A stretch of 64,000 nt of DNA from Xylona heveae TC161 (taxonomy: Eukaryota; Ascomycota; Xylonomycetes; Xylonales; Xylonaceae): positions 713,090 through 777,089 of the forward strand of contig NW_017264204.1 in assembly GCF_001619985.1 (NCBI RefSeq), given 5' to 3'. The position numbers were made by a program, and so were the translations under genes. Shown here piece by piece: positions 46,972 through 57,119 of this stretch. Within the stretch, counting starts at the first letter, position 1, and every line of letters begins with the position of its first letter. The notes beneath the pieces were generated by a model that saw only the letters and a program-made list of their open reading frames with translations, had not been told where the DNA came from and searched no databases.

Positions 46972-47106
46972 GGCTCAATGGTCTAGTGGTATGATTGTCG
47001 CTTTGGGTTTTGCAATTGTTTGTTGACGCCGCTTTGGCCTCATCTTACTGCTTGTAACTTGAAATTTGGATGTGACAGGTCCCGAGTTCGATCCTCGGTT
47101 GAGCCC
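46972..47106 (+). tRNA. tRNA-Pro (UGG), with a 63-nt intron
   Basis: Exon 1 is 46972..47007 and exon 2 47071..47106. The acceptor stem GGCTCAA pairs with TTGAGCC, and the discriminator base is C. The D-arm A-box region is GTCTAGTGGTATGATT. The anticodon stem GTCGC pairs with GTGAC (one G-U). The anticodon loop is TT-TGG-G|T, with anticodon TGG at 47004-47006 and the intron after base 37, the canonical position. The T arm is CCGAG-TTCGATC-CTCGG (B box). CCA is not encoded, as usual for nuclear tRNAs. The intron is long for a fungal tRNA. Confidence 0.93.
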
Positions 47107-47109
47107 TCA

Positions 47110-47116
47110 TTTTTTT
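47110..47116 (+). terminator. RNA polymerase III terminator of tRNA-Pro
   Basis: Run of seven T beginning four bases after the tRNA 3' end, the normal pol III stop signal. Confidence 0.85.
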
Positions 47117-47707
47117 GACCTTTGTGTGTTTTTTGTTTTTCTTTTTCTCTTTTGTTTCGTTTTTCCCTTTATTATTTGAGAAAAATAATAAATCCTCATT
47201 TCTCTCGTATGTTATTATGGGGGGGTGATTATTGTTTTTTTATCTCCTTGGGCTTTTTGGTCAATATACTGCTATAGCCTATTATAATGCTTTTCGGACT
47301 GACGTAGGCTGTAGCTTTCAATAGGAAGTTAGGAACCCTCCAATGATCGATCAATAAGATTATAGGAGTATATCGAATGCCCAAGCACCGTGGTCCGTGC
47401 CAGTCTTAACTGGTTTGGATGTCCTACTGAGAATGGATATATTTATCACTTACTAGATGTTGCTTGACAGTTGATACATGCCTGAGGCAGGATGTTTCAT
47501 CCTTCAAAGTGCGAGTTGTTTCCTAAAACTAACCTGCATGCCTTAACAACTAACAACCACCACCATATTTACTAGGAGAATTTTCACATTTGTACATTTT
47601 GTATATTACTAGAACATGAATATAGTAGACATTGACATTGACATTGTTAGAAAAAAAATTCAAAAAAAATAAAATAAAATAAAAACAAAAGGGAACTGGA
47701 GCTAATA
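47117..47707. other. AT-rich spacer
   Basis: About 590 bases, T-rich then A-rich (47645-47690). It presumably includes the 3' UTR of the SDR gene. Nothing else seen. Confidence 0.5.
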
Positions 47708-48867
47708 TCAGGCCTTTAGCTCCCGTTCCGCAAGTGGATTGACGTTATCTGGGACAGTTTGCTCCAGTGTCCTCCAACCAGCCTGGTCTCCCCATTTTTT
47801 CAGCAAGGACAAAGGCAGCGTGAAATCGGTGGTGATGCTAAGTTTTGTCGCGTCTGGGAAATCTTCGACAAAGTGATGCTGGGGGTACAACCTGCGCATG
47901 ATTGCAAGTATGTCGTTCCAGTTGCAGTTTTCTGCCCAAGCCTGGAGGCGCTCGTTTTTGACTGTTGGATCTAAAATGGCAGCAACATGCAGCAAGGCAA
48001 CGTCCTTGACATCGATATGAAAGGCTATTTCCAGGATCCCGTTAGTTTCAATCATAGAACAGCGAACACTTTCCACACCACTTCTCAAAATGGGAGTACA
48101 TAGCAGAGGGACCAAAAGATATACTTACTAGCCGGGAAACGTGCAATGTTTGATACATTTCCATCCCATAGATACCTGAGCCAGGCCCCCACCGACTCAA
48201 GATGGGTGTTGTTGAGTGGTTCACCCATAATCATAGAAGGGCAGACAGAGTTGACCCTAAAGTGTGGGGCCTTTTCCTCGACAAACTTCCATACAGCCTT
48301 CTCCGCCGCGACTTTGCTTGCCATGTAGACCATGCTGCCTTGTGTGTTCTGATCATGAGGAGGCGGTGGAGGAGACCAAGCAAGCTGGGTGGCTTTGTCA
48401 TTCCACGTGTTCCGGTCGACATGTGTTGTGTTCCCAGGCACGGACATGGTGACGGCTGCGATTGAGCTGGTATAAACGAAAGCCTTCACTGATGGCTCCT
48501 TGAGGGCTGCCTCCATAATTCGGACGGTGGCCGCTACGGTCTGAGGAATGACAGTTTCCGGGTCCGGTGCGAAGGTGACAACGGATGCCACATGGGCAAT
48601 CGCCGACACTCCCTTCACGGCATTGTCGTAAACGCCATCGGCGGTGAAGTCTTGAATTTCGACAACCTCAAAGTCACCGCGTTCTGCGTAAGTCTTGAAA
48701 GTATCGTTGATGACCCAGGATGTCCTCTCCAGGTCCCTGACGGTACCTCGTACCTTGAAGCCGCGCGCCAACAGCTGGCTGGCTACATGGGAGGCCACGA
48801 AGCCATTGACGCCAGTGACAAGGACACGAGATCCCTCGGGGATAGCTATCTTGGTTGATCCAGGCAT
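47708..48867 (-). CDS. Extended short-chain dehydrogenase/reductase (aldehyde/ketone reductase-like)
   Basis: Two exons, 48129..48867 and 47708..48024, with a 104-nt intron (GTAAGT donor, ACTAAC branch site), give 351 aa. The N-terminus SRVLVTGVNGFVASHVASQL is the Rossmann glycine motif of extended SDRs (TGxxGFxxxH), which bind NADP(H). Central FVYTSSIAAVTM supplies the catalytic Ser, and VYMASKVAAEKAVW supplies the YxxxK pair. FRVNSVCPSMIMGE is the family's substrate-side strand. Relatives include dihydroflavonol-4-reductase-like enzymes and fungal Gre2/aldehyde reductase II. The protein is cytosolic; the substrate is unknown. A TATA box lies about 125 bp upstream, suggesting induced expression. 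It lies next to a regulator-like gene (-), with a tautomerase gene beyond it. Confidence 0.92.
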
Positions 48868-48990
48868 GGTTGAAAATGTAAGAAATGAAAATATTTTGAA
48901 AGATATCTGAGGCTCGGGCTGTTTATGTTCCTGAATACTGATGAAGTTGCTAATGAATGCTCAAACTCATTGCCCGGAAATGAGCCAAGA

Positions 48991-48996
48991 TTTATA
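48991..48996 (-). promoter_or_regulatory. TATA box of the SDR gene
   Basis: TATAAA on the minus strand, about 125 bp upstream of the SDR start codon, within a stretch free of coding. Position and sequence fit a core promoter element. Confidence 0.5.
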
Positions 48997-49052
48997 GATC
49001 CCCAGATTGAAGACATTGTGTGATTTATAATCCATCTCGGTCAATACAACCG

Positions 49053-49244
49053 TCAACCTGTTTCCTCTGCATCTGACAAATCAAGCTTGTGCTCCAATCT
49101 GGTGGTGGATGATTCTTCCAAAAAAGGAAGGATCACTTCTTGGCGAAAAGTGAGACTAAATGCAGGGGTGTCAATACCGAAGATCATACATGCAACAATA
49201 TCTAGAGAATATTCGCTGGTGACAAGTCCCCAGGTTTGACGCAT
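49053..49244 (-). pseudogene. Possible gene fragment of unknown origin
   Basis: Open frame of 63 codons containing TSEYSLDIVACMIFGI, which loosely recalls the helix before the first conserved Phe-Gly in some P450s, followed by a polar tail. There is no start context, no partner exons that I could join, and no heme motif. It may be an exon relic or noise. It sits between the SDR promoter and the end of the regulator-like gene. Confidence 0.2.
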
Positions 49245-49360
49245 GGCGTTTTGCTTTTCGTTTTCATGCCGGATATAATAGACAGAAATATATTATTTTA
49301 TGAAGAGCTTAGCCACTCAAATCGCCCAAAAGTGACAGAAAATTAAGCATATAACGAAGT

Positions 49361-50405
49361 TTAGAGACCATGAAATGCACCGCCGCATGGAGCGGATGGA
49401 GCTTGATCCGGCAAACCAGGCAGCATTCCTAATTCACTGACGAAGTCGTGGAAGACAAGCTCAAGAAAACCATCAAGCCCAAGGGTCGCAGGCCCGCCAT
49501 TGAGCTCTACCATCCTGATTGCGCCGCGCATATGGTTTCTAGCCATGAGTAGATCACCCAGAGCTATCTATAGCATTTGTCAGCTATGGGAAAGGATTCA
49601 ATATATATATATACAGATGAGTCCCACCTCATCCAATGTTAATACTATAACCTGGGCGATTGTTGAGTCGCTGAATTTTGACGAATGATTTGCAGTGATG
49701 GACAGGTTCAAGCTCCCTACACAGGTCACCTTATACTGGAGTGCGAGCTGGGTGAGCTCACGGCTCTTAATTTGGTTGTAATGATAGATCATAGAAAGAT
49801 GACGACTTGCAACAAGCAGGATACCGCTGAGAAAGCCTTCATTCATAAGGGCGAGGCGGACCCATTCCGTACACATTCTTTCTGCGTAACTTCTTTGCTT
49901 ACTGAGTTTTTTGCAGTGGGTAATCGAGGCGGGAATGACCATTTTCACATCTCAAGCAAGTGAGCATTAGAACACCCCGGTGTCACAATAATCCCAATGT
50001 TGAAAACTTACAATGGTGAAACAAAGGGTATTCAAAAGGCTTGACAGGGGCCGGAAAAGTCTCGTGTGCGTCAAGTCGATTCACCAAAAGCGGGCTTGTG
50101 GAGCTCGACAGAACGCCTAAGAGTTCTGCATCTGAGATCGCGGCATCAGGTTCCATAGAGGAGGTCGAGGTTACGTCCTCCCCACCCTGGTCATTCTCTG
50201 TAGCACCCTCCTTTTGAACCGGTAGCCTCAGCTGACGGGCCTTGGCCGCGTGATAATCTCGAGTCCGACGGAGCCTCGCTCTGGCATGTGCTGTGCGCGC
50301 TCTATGGGAAGAGATGATATGCTGCTGCAGCTTCCCAGTCGCGGCAGAACCACCCGGTTGAAATCCGTTGACAAACTGTATTTTATTGAAATTAATCGAC
50401 GACAT
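49361..50405 (-). CDS. Fungal transcription-factor-like protein without a visible DNA-binding domain
   Basis: Three exons, 50012..50405, 49628..49950 and 49361..49567; CDS 924 nt, 307 aa. The N-terminal region has GFQPGGSAATGKLQQHIISS and a basic stretch (RARTAHARARLRRTRDYHAA), then an acidic Ser-rich linker. The second half carries helices FEYPLFHHYVKMVIPASITH, GFLSGILLVASRHLSMIYH, LGDLLMARNHMRGAIRMVEL and NGGPATLGLDGFLELVFHDF. The GAxRMVxLxGGxxxLGLdG pattern is typical of the Fungal_trans_2 (DUF3468) group of transcription regulators. These usually follow a Zn2Cys6 cluster, but no cysteine cluster is present here. The frame ends soon after this motif, so the C-terminal half of a full-length regulator is missing: either a short relative or a truncated copy. 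It may regulate the neighbouring SDR and tautomerase genes (inference). Confidence 0.75.
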
Positions 50406-51290
50406 CGTTCGTCCTCAGCATGGTAGTGTCTCGAGTGGGCTTCAGGGATGTTTAACATCATGCGAAAAAAGCCTCGGCCCAAGATCCCAGACCATCGGGA
50501 TGGTGGGTTAATCTTCCAATGCTTTGAACTCTGGATTTCTAATTTTTGATCTAGCGAAGAAGAACCAAGGCAACGGCGATCTCTTCTGGTGATGACCAAC
50601 ATTCTTCCTAGCAACGAAGCTAAAAATATAAAGTTAAGCTATGCATTTGCCAAGACTTGATCCTTCCATTTCAGGAAAGGTTCCCTGTTGGATCGGTCTG
50701 GGTTAGTAATCCATGGCAAAACGTTTGACCGAGGTTGTGTATAGTGACGGTAATCAACCCGTTTCAACATCGTCGAACCAGTAATCGTGATAGATTCTCT
50801 CCGCAAAGAGCTTAGATGATTTAAAGTAAAATCATAGTACTAATACTAGAACGCAGGTTGAATTTGCCAAGCGAAGAATCAATGGCTGTTTCATCTTCAT
50901 TAAAAGAAAGGATTGTTGGGATTATTTTCAACAGCACAGGAAGTTTGTCCTTGCACCGAACAGACGTGCACTCGGGATGTTGAATAATATGAAATCCAAT
51001 GGTCGATGAGAAGGACCGGAAGAGCCATCTCACCAATCACATTCAAGGTTTAATACCTGTGACGGTCAGCCGGTTGTCCAAATGATGCGTTTGTGATCCC
51101 CAGCATTTGCAAAGACGGAAATTGTTGAGTGTTTTGAGTCACAGGGCATTATAAAAGGGTCGGCTTTTTGTATGGGGTTTGAGACATCTCAAGAGATTTT
51201 CAATTCGGAATCAATTTTCATTTTCTATTCAGAACCCGTCCTCAGTTTATAAACATCTCTTGTCCTCTTCACTCGCTTTACCGCAACGAT
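50406..51290. promoter_or_regulatory. Shared upstream region of the regulator-like and tautomerase genes
   Basis: About 885 bases between divergent starts, AT-rich in 50815-50900. A clear TATA box for the tautomerase gene is at 51150. No coding content supported. Confidence 0.55.
51150..51156 (+). promoter_or_regulatory. TATA box of the tautomerase gene
   Basis: TATAAAA, 141 bp upstream of the ATG. The intervening leader is T/C-rich and ATG-free close to the start. Strong core-promoter match. Confidence 0.6.
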
Positions 51291-51722
51291 ATGCCTCTTT
51301 GGCGCATTTACCATGCCACTGGAGCCATTGCTCCTCCTGACCAGGCCAAATTAGCCCAGCTCATTACCGACCTCTACTCGAAGCCACCTGCGACCCTTCC
51401 TGACTTCTACGTAGACGTTATCTACGTTGAAGTGCCGACAGACAAATTTTTTGTGGCCGGAAAACCTCGAAACGATTTTGTCAGATTCAGCATTGAGCAT
51501 CTTGCCGTCCAGCTGGATAAAGATCCCGTTCGTATGGTTCGTTTCCACGAGGCAATCGACCGTGTTCTCATTCCATTCCTAAACGAGCGAGGCCTTGAAT
51601 GGGAGTATAGCGTTGTCAATGGAATCAGAGAAGAGTGGAGAATCAATGGATTGGCCCCTCCGCCCTTCTTGAGCGATGCAGAGCGTTTGTGGGCAAAGGA
51701 GGGACGTGCGGTGCCATATTGA
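51291..51722 (+). CDS. cis-CaaD-like tautomerase-superfamily protein
   Basis: Intronless gene of 143 aa, the normal length for the Tautomerase_3 / cis-3-chloroacrylic acid dehalogenase-like group. The sequence begins MPLWRIYHATGAIAPPDQ. Once Met is removed, Pro1 would be the catalytic base, and His at residue 7 of the mature chain fits the group. FYVDVIYVEVPTDKFFVAGK and NDFVRFSIEHLAVQ supply the central strands and the conserved Arg. The C-terminus ERGLEWEYSVVNGIREEWRI carries the Glu used as general acid in cis-CaaD. Such fungal proteins are cytosolic, and most have no known natural substrate. Dehalogenase activity should not be assumed. It has its own TATA promoter. Confidence 0.9.
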   Translation: MPLWRIYHATGAIAPPDQAKLAQLITDLYSKPPATLPDFYVDVIYVEVPTDKFFVAGKPRNDFVRFSIEHLAVQLDKDPVRMVRFHEAIDRVLIPFLNERGLEWEYSVVNGIREEWRINGLAPPPFLSDAERLWAKEGRAVPY

Positions 51723-53099
51723 GTCTCTTAGCAGCATTTTCAAATTTTCGCATTGCGGCTTGACTCGGATCAAAGCAGTTGAAAGGGCAGCGGGCTCACT
51801 CATCTCTGCAATAGTTACATTTTTGCAAATGTATTTAGATTGTCCACGGTTCTACCTCCTTTAAAATCTATGTATCCGCATTGCGCAATGGAAATGTTTC
51901 CTTGCAGTCTTTCACTAGAACTCGAATCACCTTCAATATTCATTCAAAATGACTGCTTGACTCCCAGCGACAAATTATATCAGTGCTTTTACTTTGCAAC
52001 CAGGTAAAGAAAAACTTCCCGTCGAGCCTAACTTCCACTACGATGCCAAGAGGCATGCTGTACTTATATTTGATTTTTGTTTTTCCTCCCAAAATGATAT
52101 AGTTAATTCAAATTTGATTAAGGGTTCAGTATGACAGAAGAAGCCTAGAAGGCAACGACGAAGGAAACAAAGAGGCTCCAGACCACATGATCAGCACCAT
52201 GGATAAGGTATAGCGCCAGATGGCAGGTGAGACATGCACCTCTAGCGCAGTTTAATAATTCACCATCGTTATCGAGTCAGGGTACCCTGGAGGTTTTGCT
52301 TTCCGCCAACCAAGCAAAGCACGAGGACTATCAGGCCACGTATGGTAGTCTCATTCTTCAGAAGCAATGGTAAAGAAAGTAAGATATCATGACAATGGCA
52401 TAATAAGTCGTCATTGTTTATCGGTTAACGTTGATAATGGGTAATAGTAGTAGAAACAGTAATCGCTATGGTGGTGGTACTAAGATTTGTTGACAAAAAG
52501 AAAAGTGAAAACATGGAAAAAGGTAGGGAAAAAAAAGCCAGATTCAATCAGTTCGCCGACGTGGGTTCCGAAACGAGATAGAGCAAAGGAGAAATCATGG
52601 TCGAGAACTAAACTAGAATTTACCCGCGCGTTTCGCGCAAATACACACCACCAGCGTACTGTAGCAGAAAAAAACATGGTTGCGCGATAAGCGCAACAGA
52701 CGCAGTAGAGCGTGTGACGAACAAACATGCCGTGAGAGATCCTGCCTTGATATAAATCGACAAGGGCGAAATGAAAACGAAAATTGGAAAAAAATAAGGG
52801 CAACAGGAAGAGATAACACAAGGGAAAGGACCTCTTAAAAGAGATCAAAGCCCTTTTGGGAATTCGGAACAAGAGACAAGTTCGAAGAAATTCATCGAGG
52901 ACAGGTTTCAAATCAGAGACTCCTGTTGAAAACGTCATAGAAATCCTGACAAAACTTGAGCTTGCGAGACCAGAGTAAGAGCCCATTATGCACGTCTCAT
53001 GGATAGCCAGCAAGCAAAAAAAAAATTCAAACCTGAAGCAAATCCCAGAGACCCATTTGAAGAACCCAGAAAAGAAAACGCGGGTGCCAGAATTTTTTT
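51723..53099. other. Convergent 3' spacer
   Basis: About 1.4 kb between the tautomerase and nst1 3' ends. A 177-codon minus frame (52480-53013) is hydrophobic but looks like complement of A/G-rich 3' UTR sequence, and I do not call it. Nothing else seen. Confidence 0.5.
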
Positions 53100-56000
53100 T
53101 TAAAAAGCTCTCGAAGACGCCCCAAATGCAGGAATGCTATTGCCCGGAATTGGACTGCCTATTTCGCCAGGAGCTATGCTTCTCCGTTGACGGGCACCAA
53201 AGGGCAAGTCTGTATCGGCCTCGTATCGAACGCGTGGCCGAGCACCACTACCAGCCTCTCCTGGTCCTTCATCTTTGAGGATGAAGGAGCCGCCTCCATT
53301 TTGCAAGTCACCTTCGGTCTCACATATGTCGAGCATGTCTTTCATCAGGATGGGAGGTTCATGGCCAGGTCGGCTCCGGTTAACCTGTTCAAGGACGTCC
53401 TGGACATCATGAAACCCGTCTCCACCTTTGGTATTGGCCGTAAGTTGCTTGCAGGCTTGGCACGTCATTAGACGAATAGTTACGGGCCGTGAATTGCTGG
53501 ACCGGTGCTGTGCGCCCATCAAGCCAAATGCCGAGGGATTCGACCATCCTGACCCTTAATTCAGACATGTCAGCTGGTGCTTTAGGGAAAAAAAAAATTA
53601 TCATGAGCGAGAAGGCAAATCTTACCAGGCAGACTAGATGACAGGCCGGCGCCAGGCAAGTCAGTGGTGCCAAATGAAGAGGTCGGAGCTCCCCATCCCC
53701 ACTGGGGCCGGGCGCCCATCTGGCTGCCAAAACCGAAACCTCCAAGTTTGCCTGCTACAAAAGCAATTGAACTGTTAGCTCTAGATATCTCAAGAAGGTA
53801 AATGCTCAGAAAACCTACGTTCGGCAAATAACGGCGAGGAGCCAAAATTGAGACTAGCCGCCCGCGGAGGAGCAGGGGGCGCGGCACTTCCTCGCCGATT
53901 GTCGGCCGGTTCTGCTGGGAATGGCTCGTCACTGTCGTCCAAGAGTGCGCTGCTGCCCAAAGCGCTGCTGAGGTCGTCAATATCGGATTTGATAGGCTTG
54001 TCTTCTTCACCTCGCTGGTTCGGTGCCACACTTGAGGGTCGCTGGATAGGAGCCGGTCGACCAATTGGAAGACCTGTCAAGGCAGGATGGGGATTTTCGA
54101 AGCTGGAACGATCGAATGACGCAGATGGCCCTCGTGAATGGGAATGGGTCGGCATAGCGTCTCTCGCCATTCCGTATCCTGGTGATGCATTTGAACCGCC
54201 AATGATATTTGATAGCTGGTGAGGTAAACCATGAGCAGCATCCATCGGACCACGTCCTTGAGGCATCCTCATCATTCCGTTAACGCCAGGCGGAATTCCT
54301 GCCCCAGTTGGAGGCATGTACGGTCTGTATTGCGGACCAATTGGAGATGGTTGATGGGGGTACAAAGGTACATCATGACCAAGAGGTCCTCGACTAAGAC
54401 CGGGCATTAGGGGTGCTTGGCTCGCTGGGAAGCCGGCGAGGCCGAGCGGTGAAATATTGGGGAAACCTGGAGCTTGCTGGGGATGAATGCCTGGCGGAGC
54501 ACCTAGCACAGGCATGGGAGATGACGGTTGGGAGTGCTGCAAAGGTGGAGGTTGGGTTGTTGCCTTTCCAGGAGGTCCAATAGGTCCAAGACCAGTTTGA
54601 TGTTGGAGAACAGGATTGCTAGACGGAGTGCCAGGAGTGGGAACTGCATTTCCCTGAGTAGACTTCGGAGATGAGGCGTGTGATCCTTGTTGAGACATTT
54701 GGCGTGGTCGCACTGGAGTTGAGGCTTTAGGGACAACGGGAGTGGCAACTTGAGGATGCGGTGATTGCAGGCCGGCAGGCTGATGGGGATGATGCAATCC
54801 GGGGGGTAGGGGAATGTTGCCCGGTTGAGAAGCTCTTTTTTGCGCCTGTTGAGGAGGTGCTGATGATATCGCATGCGCTGATTGACGGGCATGCTCCTCT
54901 TCCTCCCTCCTAAGTCTCTCCCGAGCTTCCTGCTCGGCCTTAGCCTTCGCTTCTCTCTCCTTGCGCTCCCGTTCCTCTTGGTCCTTCTTTGCGCGCGCTT
55001 CCTTTTCTTTAGCCTCGCGTTCCGCTCGCTCCTTCTTGGCCTCTTCGCGTTTTTTCTTTTCTCGCTCTTTTTGTTCTCGCGCTTTTCGCTCAGCTTCCAC
55101 CTGGCGTTCACGCTCTTCCCGCAAACGTCTTTGCTTTTCCGCCTCCCTGCGTTGCTTTTCTTCCTCCTGTGATTTTCGTTCCGCCTCACGCTTCTTCCGT
55201 TGCTCCTCCTTCTTTTGGCGCTGCTCCTCAAGGCGTTTCTCCTCGAGTGCTTTTGCAGCTGCCTCCTCGGCCGCCTTTTCGGCTTCTTTTCGAGTACGCT
55301 CTTCTTCTTTTGCCAGCTTCTGCTGTCGTTTTTTATCCTTTTTCTTTTGAGCCTCACGCGCTTTCTTAGCTTCTCGTTGAACATCAAGGCGCGATTCCTC
55401 TTCTAATTCTTCGAGGAGCTTCTGTTGTCGCTCTCGGGCCACTTTCTCCCGATATGCCGTGAGGACTCTCTGCTCGAACATGCGAGCCGCGAAGATCTGA
55501 AACATTCGCCGACCTTCTTCCATTCTCTGTTCTTCTGTCATCGTATCCTATTTCAGGCCACATTAGCAAAGTCCAAGCAGACGATATGATCTTGCCGTAA
55601 AAAATGTCTTTTTCCGTACCATTTCGTCGTCATCATAGTCCTCTTCCTCTTCTTGGCTGTCATATTCCTCTTCATCCTCATCGTCATATTCATCCTCTTC
55701 AGGGAGAGGTCCGTGGTTATGCCCTGCGTGAGAATGCTGCATGCCAATGGAAGAGTGAGACAATGCCGAAGCTGCATACTGTGCTTCCTCTTCCCGTTGC
55801 ATCCGGCGCTCAGCGAGCTGTTCCATCATCTCGATGAATTTTTTCCCGTCGTTTTTCAGCAGATCATCTGCCACAGTTAAGATTCCACCTGCATGCCGTT
55901 AGTTTATTGGTTGGCGGGTCGATACTTCGCGGGGAATTGTTTCTCAGTCCTGACCTTGAACTGTTAGGCTGTTGCCAAAGTTGAAAAAGTCGGCGGCGGG

Positions 56001-57119
56001 TCCTCGAGGCTCCTCCTCTGGTTCCTCGTCACTGTACTCTTCGTCGTCTTCGTCACTGTATTCATCTTCTTCGGCTTCCTCGTCGTCTTCCTCATCGCCT
56101 AGTTCACGTATTCGACCGTGAGAAGAATGCGGCGGGTGGACCAATGGGGGCAATCGGTCAGGTGGTAAGCGCCCAATCGGGTGGCCATACCGTCTCGGGG
56201 GTGGCATCATTGGGCCGCCGTCCTCGATGCGGGTCTGCTGATGATTGGCGTACTGCTCAAGTTCCTCGTAGTAGGCGTCGTAAAGAACTTCCAGTTCCTC
56301 CTCAATAGCGGTCCTCTTACGGCCACAGACAGTGCAGCTACATGAATGCTTCTGTTGCTCTTTCATCTTCCGTAAAACGGCTTCCTTCTCTACTTTGACA
56401 AGTGATCGGCGTTCATCCTCGCCCAAGGAGAGCCAAAAATCCTTGATCCGTTCCCGTTCCTCCTGTGTCGATGTATTCCAAATGCGATCCTTGTGAGCAG
56501 ACCGGAGGGCGGATGCTGCAAGCGGCAACGGCGGTGGCGGTGGTGGGAAATGCGCTTGAGAGCCGGATGGAGTTGATATGGAAGTAGCGCTGCCTGGAGC
56601 AGCAGCGGAGTGCGATCTCCGCTTATTCTTCTTCTTCTTTTTGGAGCGCTTGCCAGCGCTCGCCAGCATATGGCTTGTCTGGAAGCCACCGCCGTTTACC
56701 CCCGCGGCGTCATGATAGATGGGTTCGTCATCATCGGAGTCGTCAATGTCTTCCGCGTGGGTGGCCTCCAGGTCTTCGTCGCCTTGGCTGCCGCCATCGT
56801 CAAGTTCGGATTGAAGGGGCTGAATCTGAGAGGCTGGGTGCTGCTGCCGGCTCGTCTGGCTTGACGGAACACGTCCAACTTCAACGAAACTGGCCTTGAG
56901 CGCATCGCCATTGCTCAAGGTCTGCTCGGCGGCAAGGCGAGCCGCTTGCTTCTGACGTCTCTTTTGCTTCTTCCGGTTCACAGAGACAGTAGCTGAATCG
57001 CGGGTTGAAGCAGCAATGTTTCCACTGGCTTCAGCTCCTGTTGTCCTAGGATTCGTCATGTTGATTTTTGGTTGGGTACCGTTGATGACCGGGGCACCTC
57101 TCGCGTTTTGCACCATCAC
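53100..57119 (-). CDS. nst1: Stress response protein Nst1
   Basis: Six exons: 55955..57119, 55620..55888, 53820..55548, 53626..53754, 53554..53579 (26 nt) and 53100..53507; CDS 3726 nt, 1241 aa. Nst1 is a conserved fungal protein linked in yeast to salt tolerance and splicing-factor interaction; its molecular role is unclear. It starts with [14 protein letters not shown] and [20 protein letters not shown], then Lys-rich [32 protein letters not shown], the Cys pair in [20 protein letters not shown], long acidic runs and [21 protein letters not shown] charged coiled coil follows (about residues 515-720), then a Pro/Gln-rich region. The last exon holds [11 protein letters not shown] and LLDICETEG-like [18 protein letters not shown], diagnostic of the C-terminus. 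Exons 4-6 were placed by phase. The true start may lie upstream: the frame stays open to an acceptor at about 57146, and a GTGAGT donor lies at about 57235, but I found no clear initiating ATG there. Confidence 0.92.

Larger units (their letters stand above)
48868..49360. other. Spacer between SDR and regulator-like genes
   Basis: About 490 bases. It contains the SDR promoter (TATA at 48991-48996) and an orphan 63-codon minus frame at 49053-49244 (separate entry). Confidence 0.5.

Noticed and set aside
52480-53013. 177-codon hydrophobic minus frame
   Set aside because: It is the complement of A/G-rich 3' flank sequence; hydrophobicity follows from T-rich codons, with no TM pattern or family motif.
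54503-55387. 294-codon minus frame rich in Lys and Arg
   Set aside because: Out-of-frame shadow of the nst1 coiled-coil exon; the nst1 frame has the recognised motifs.
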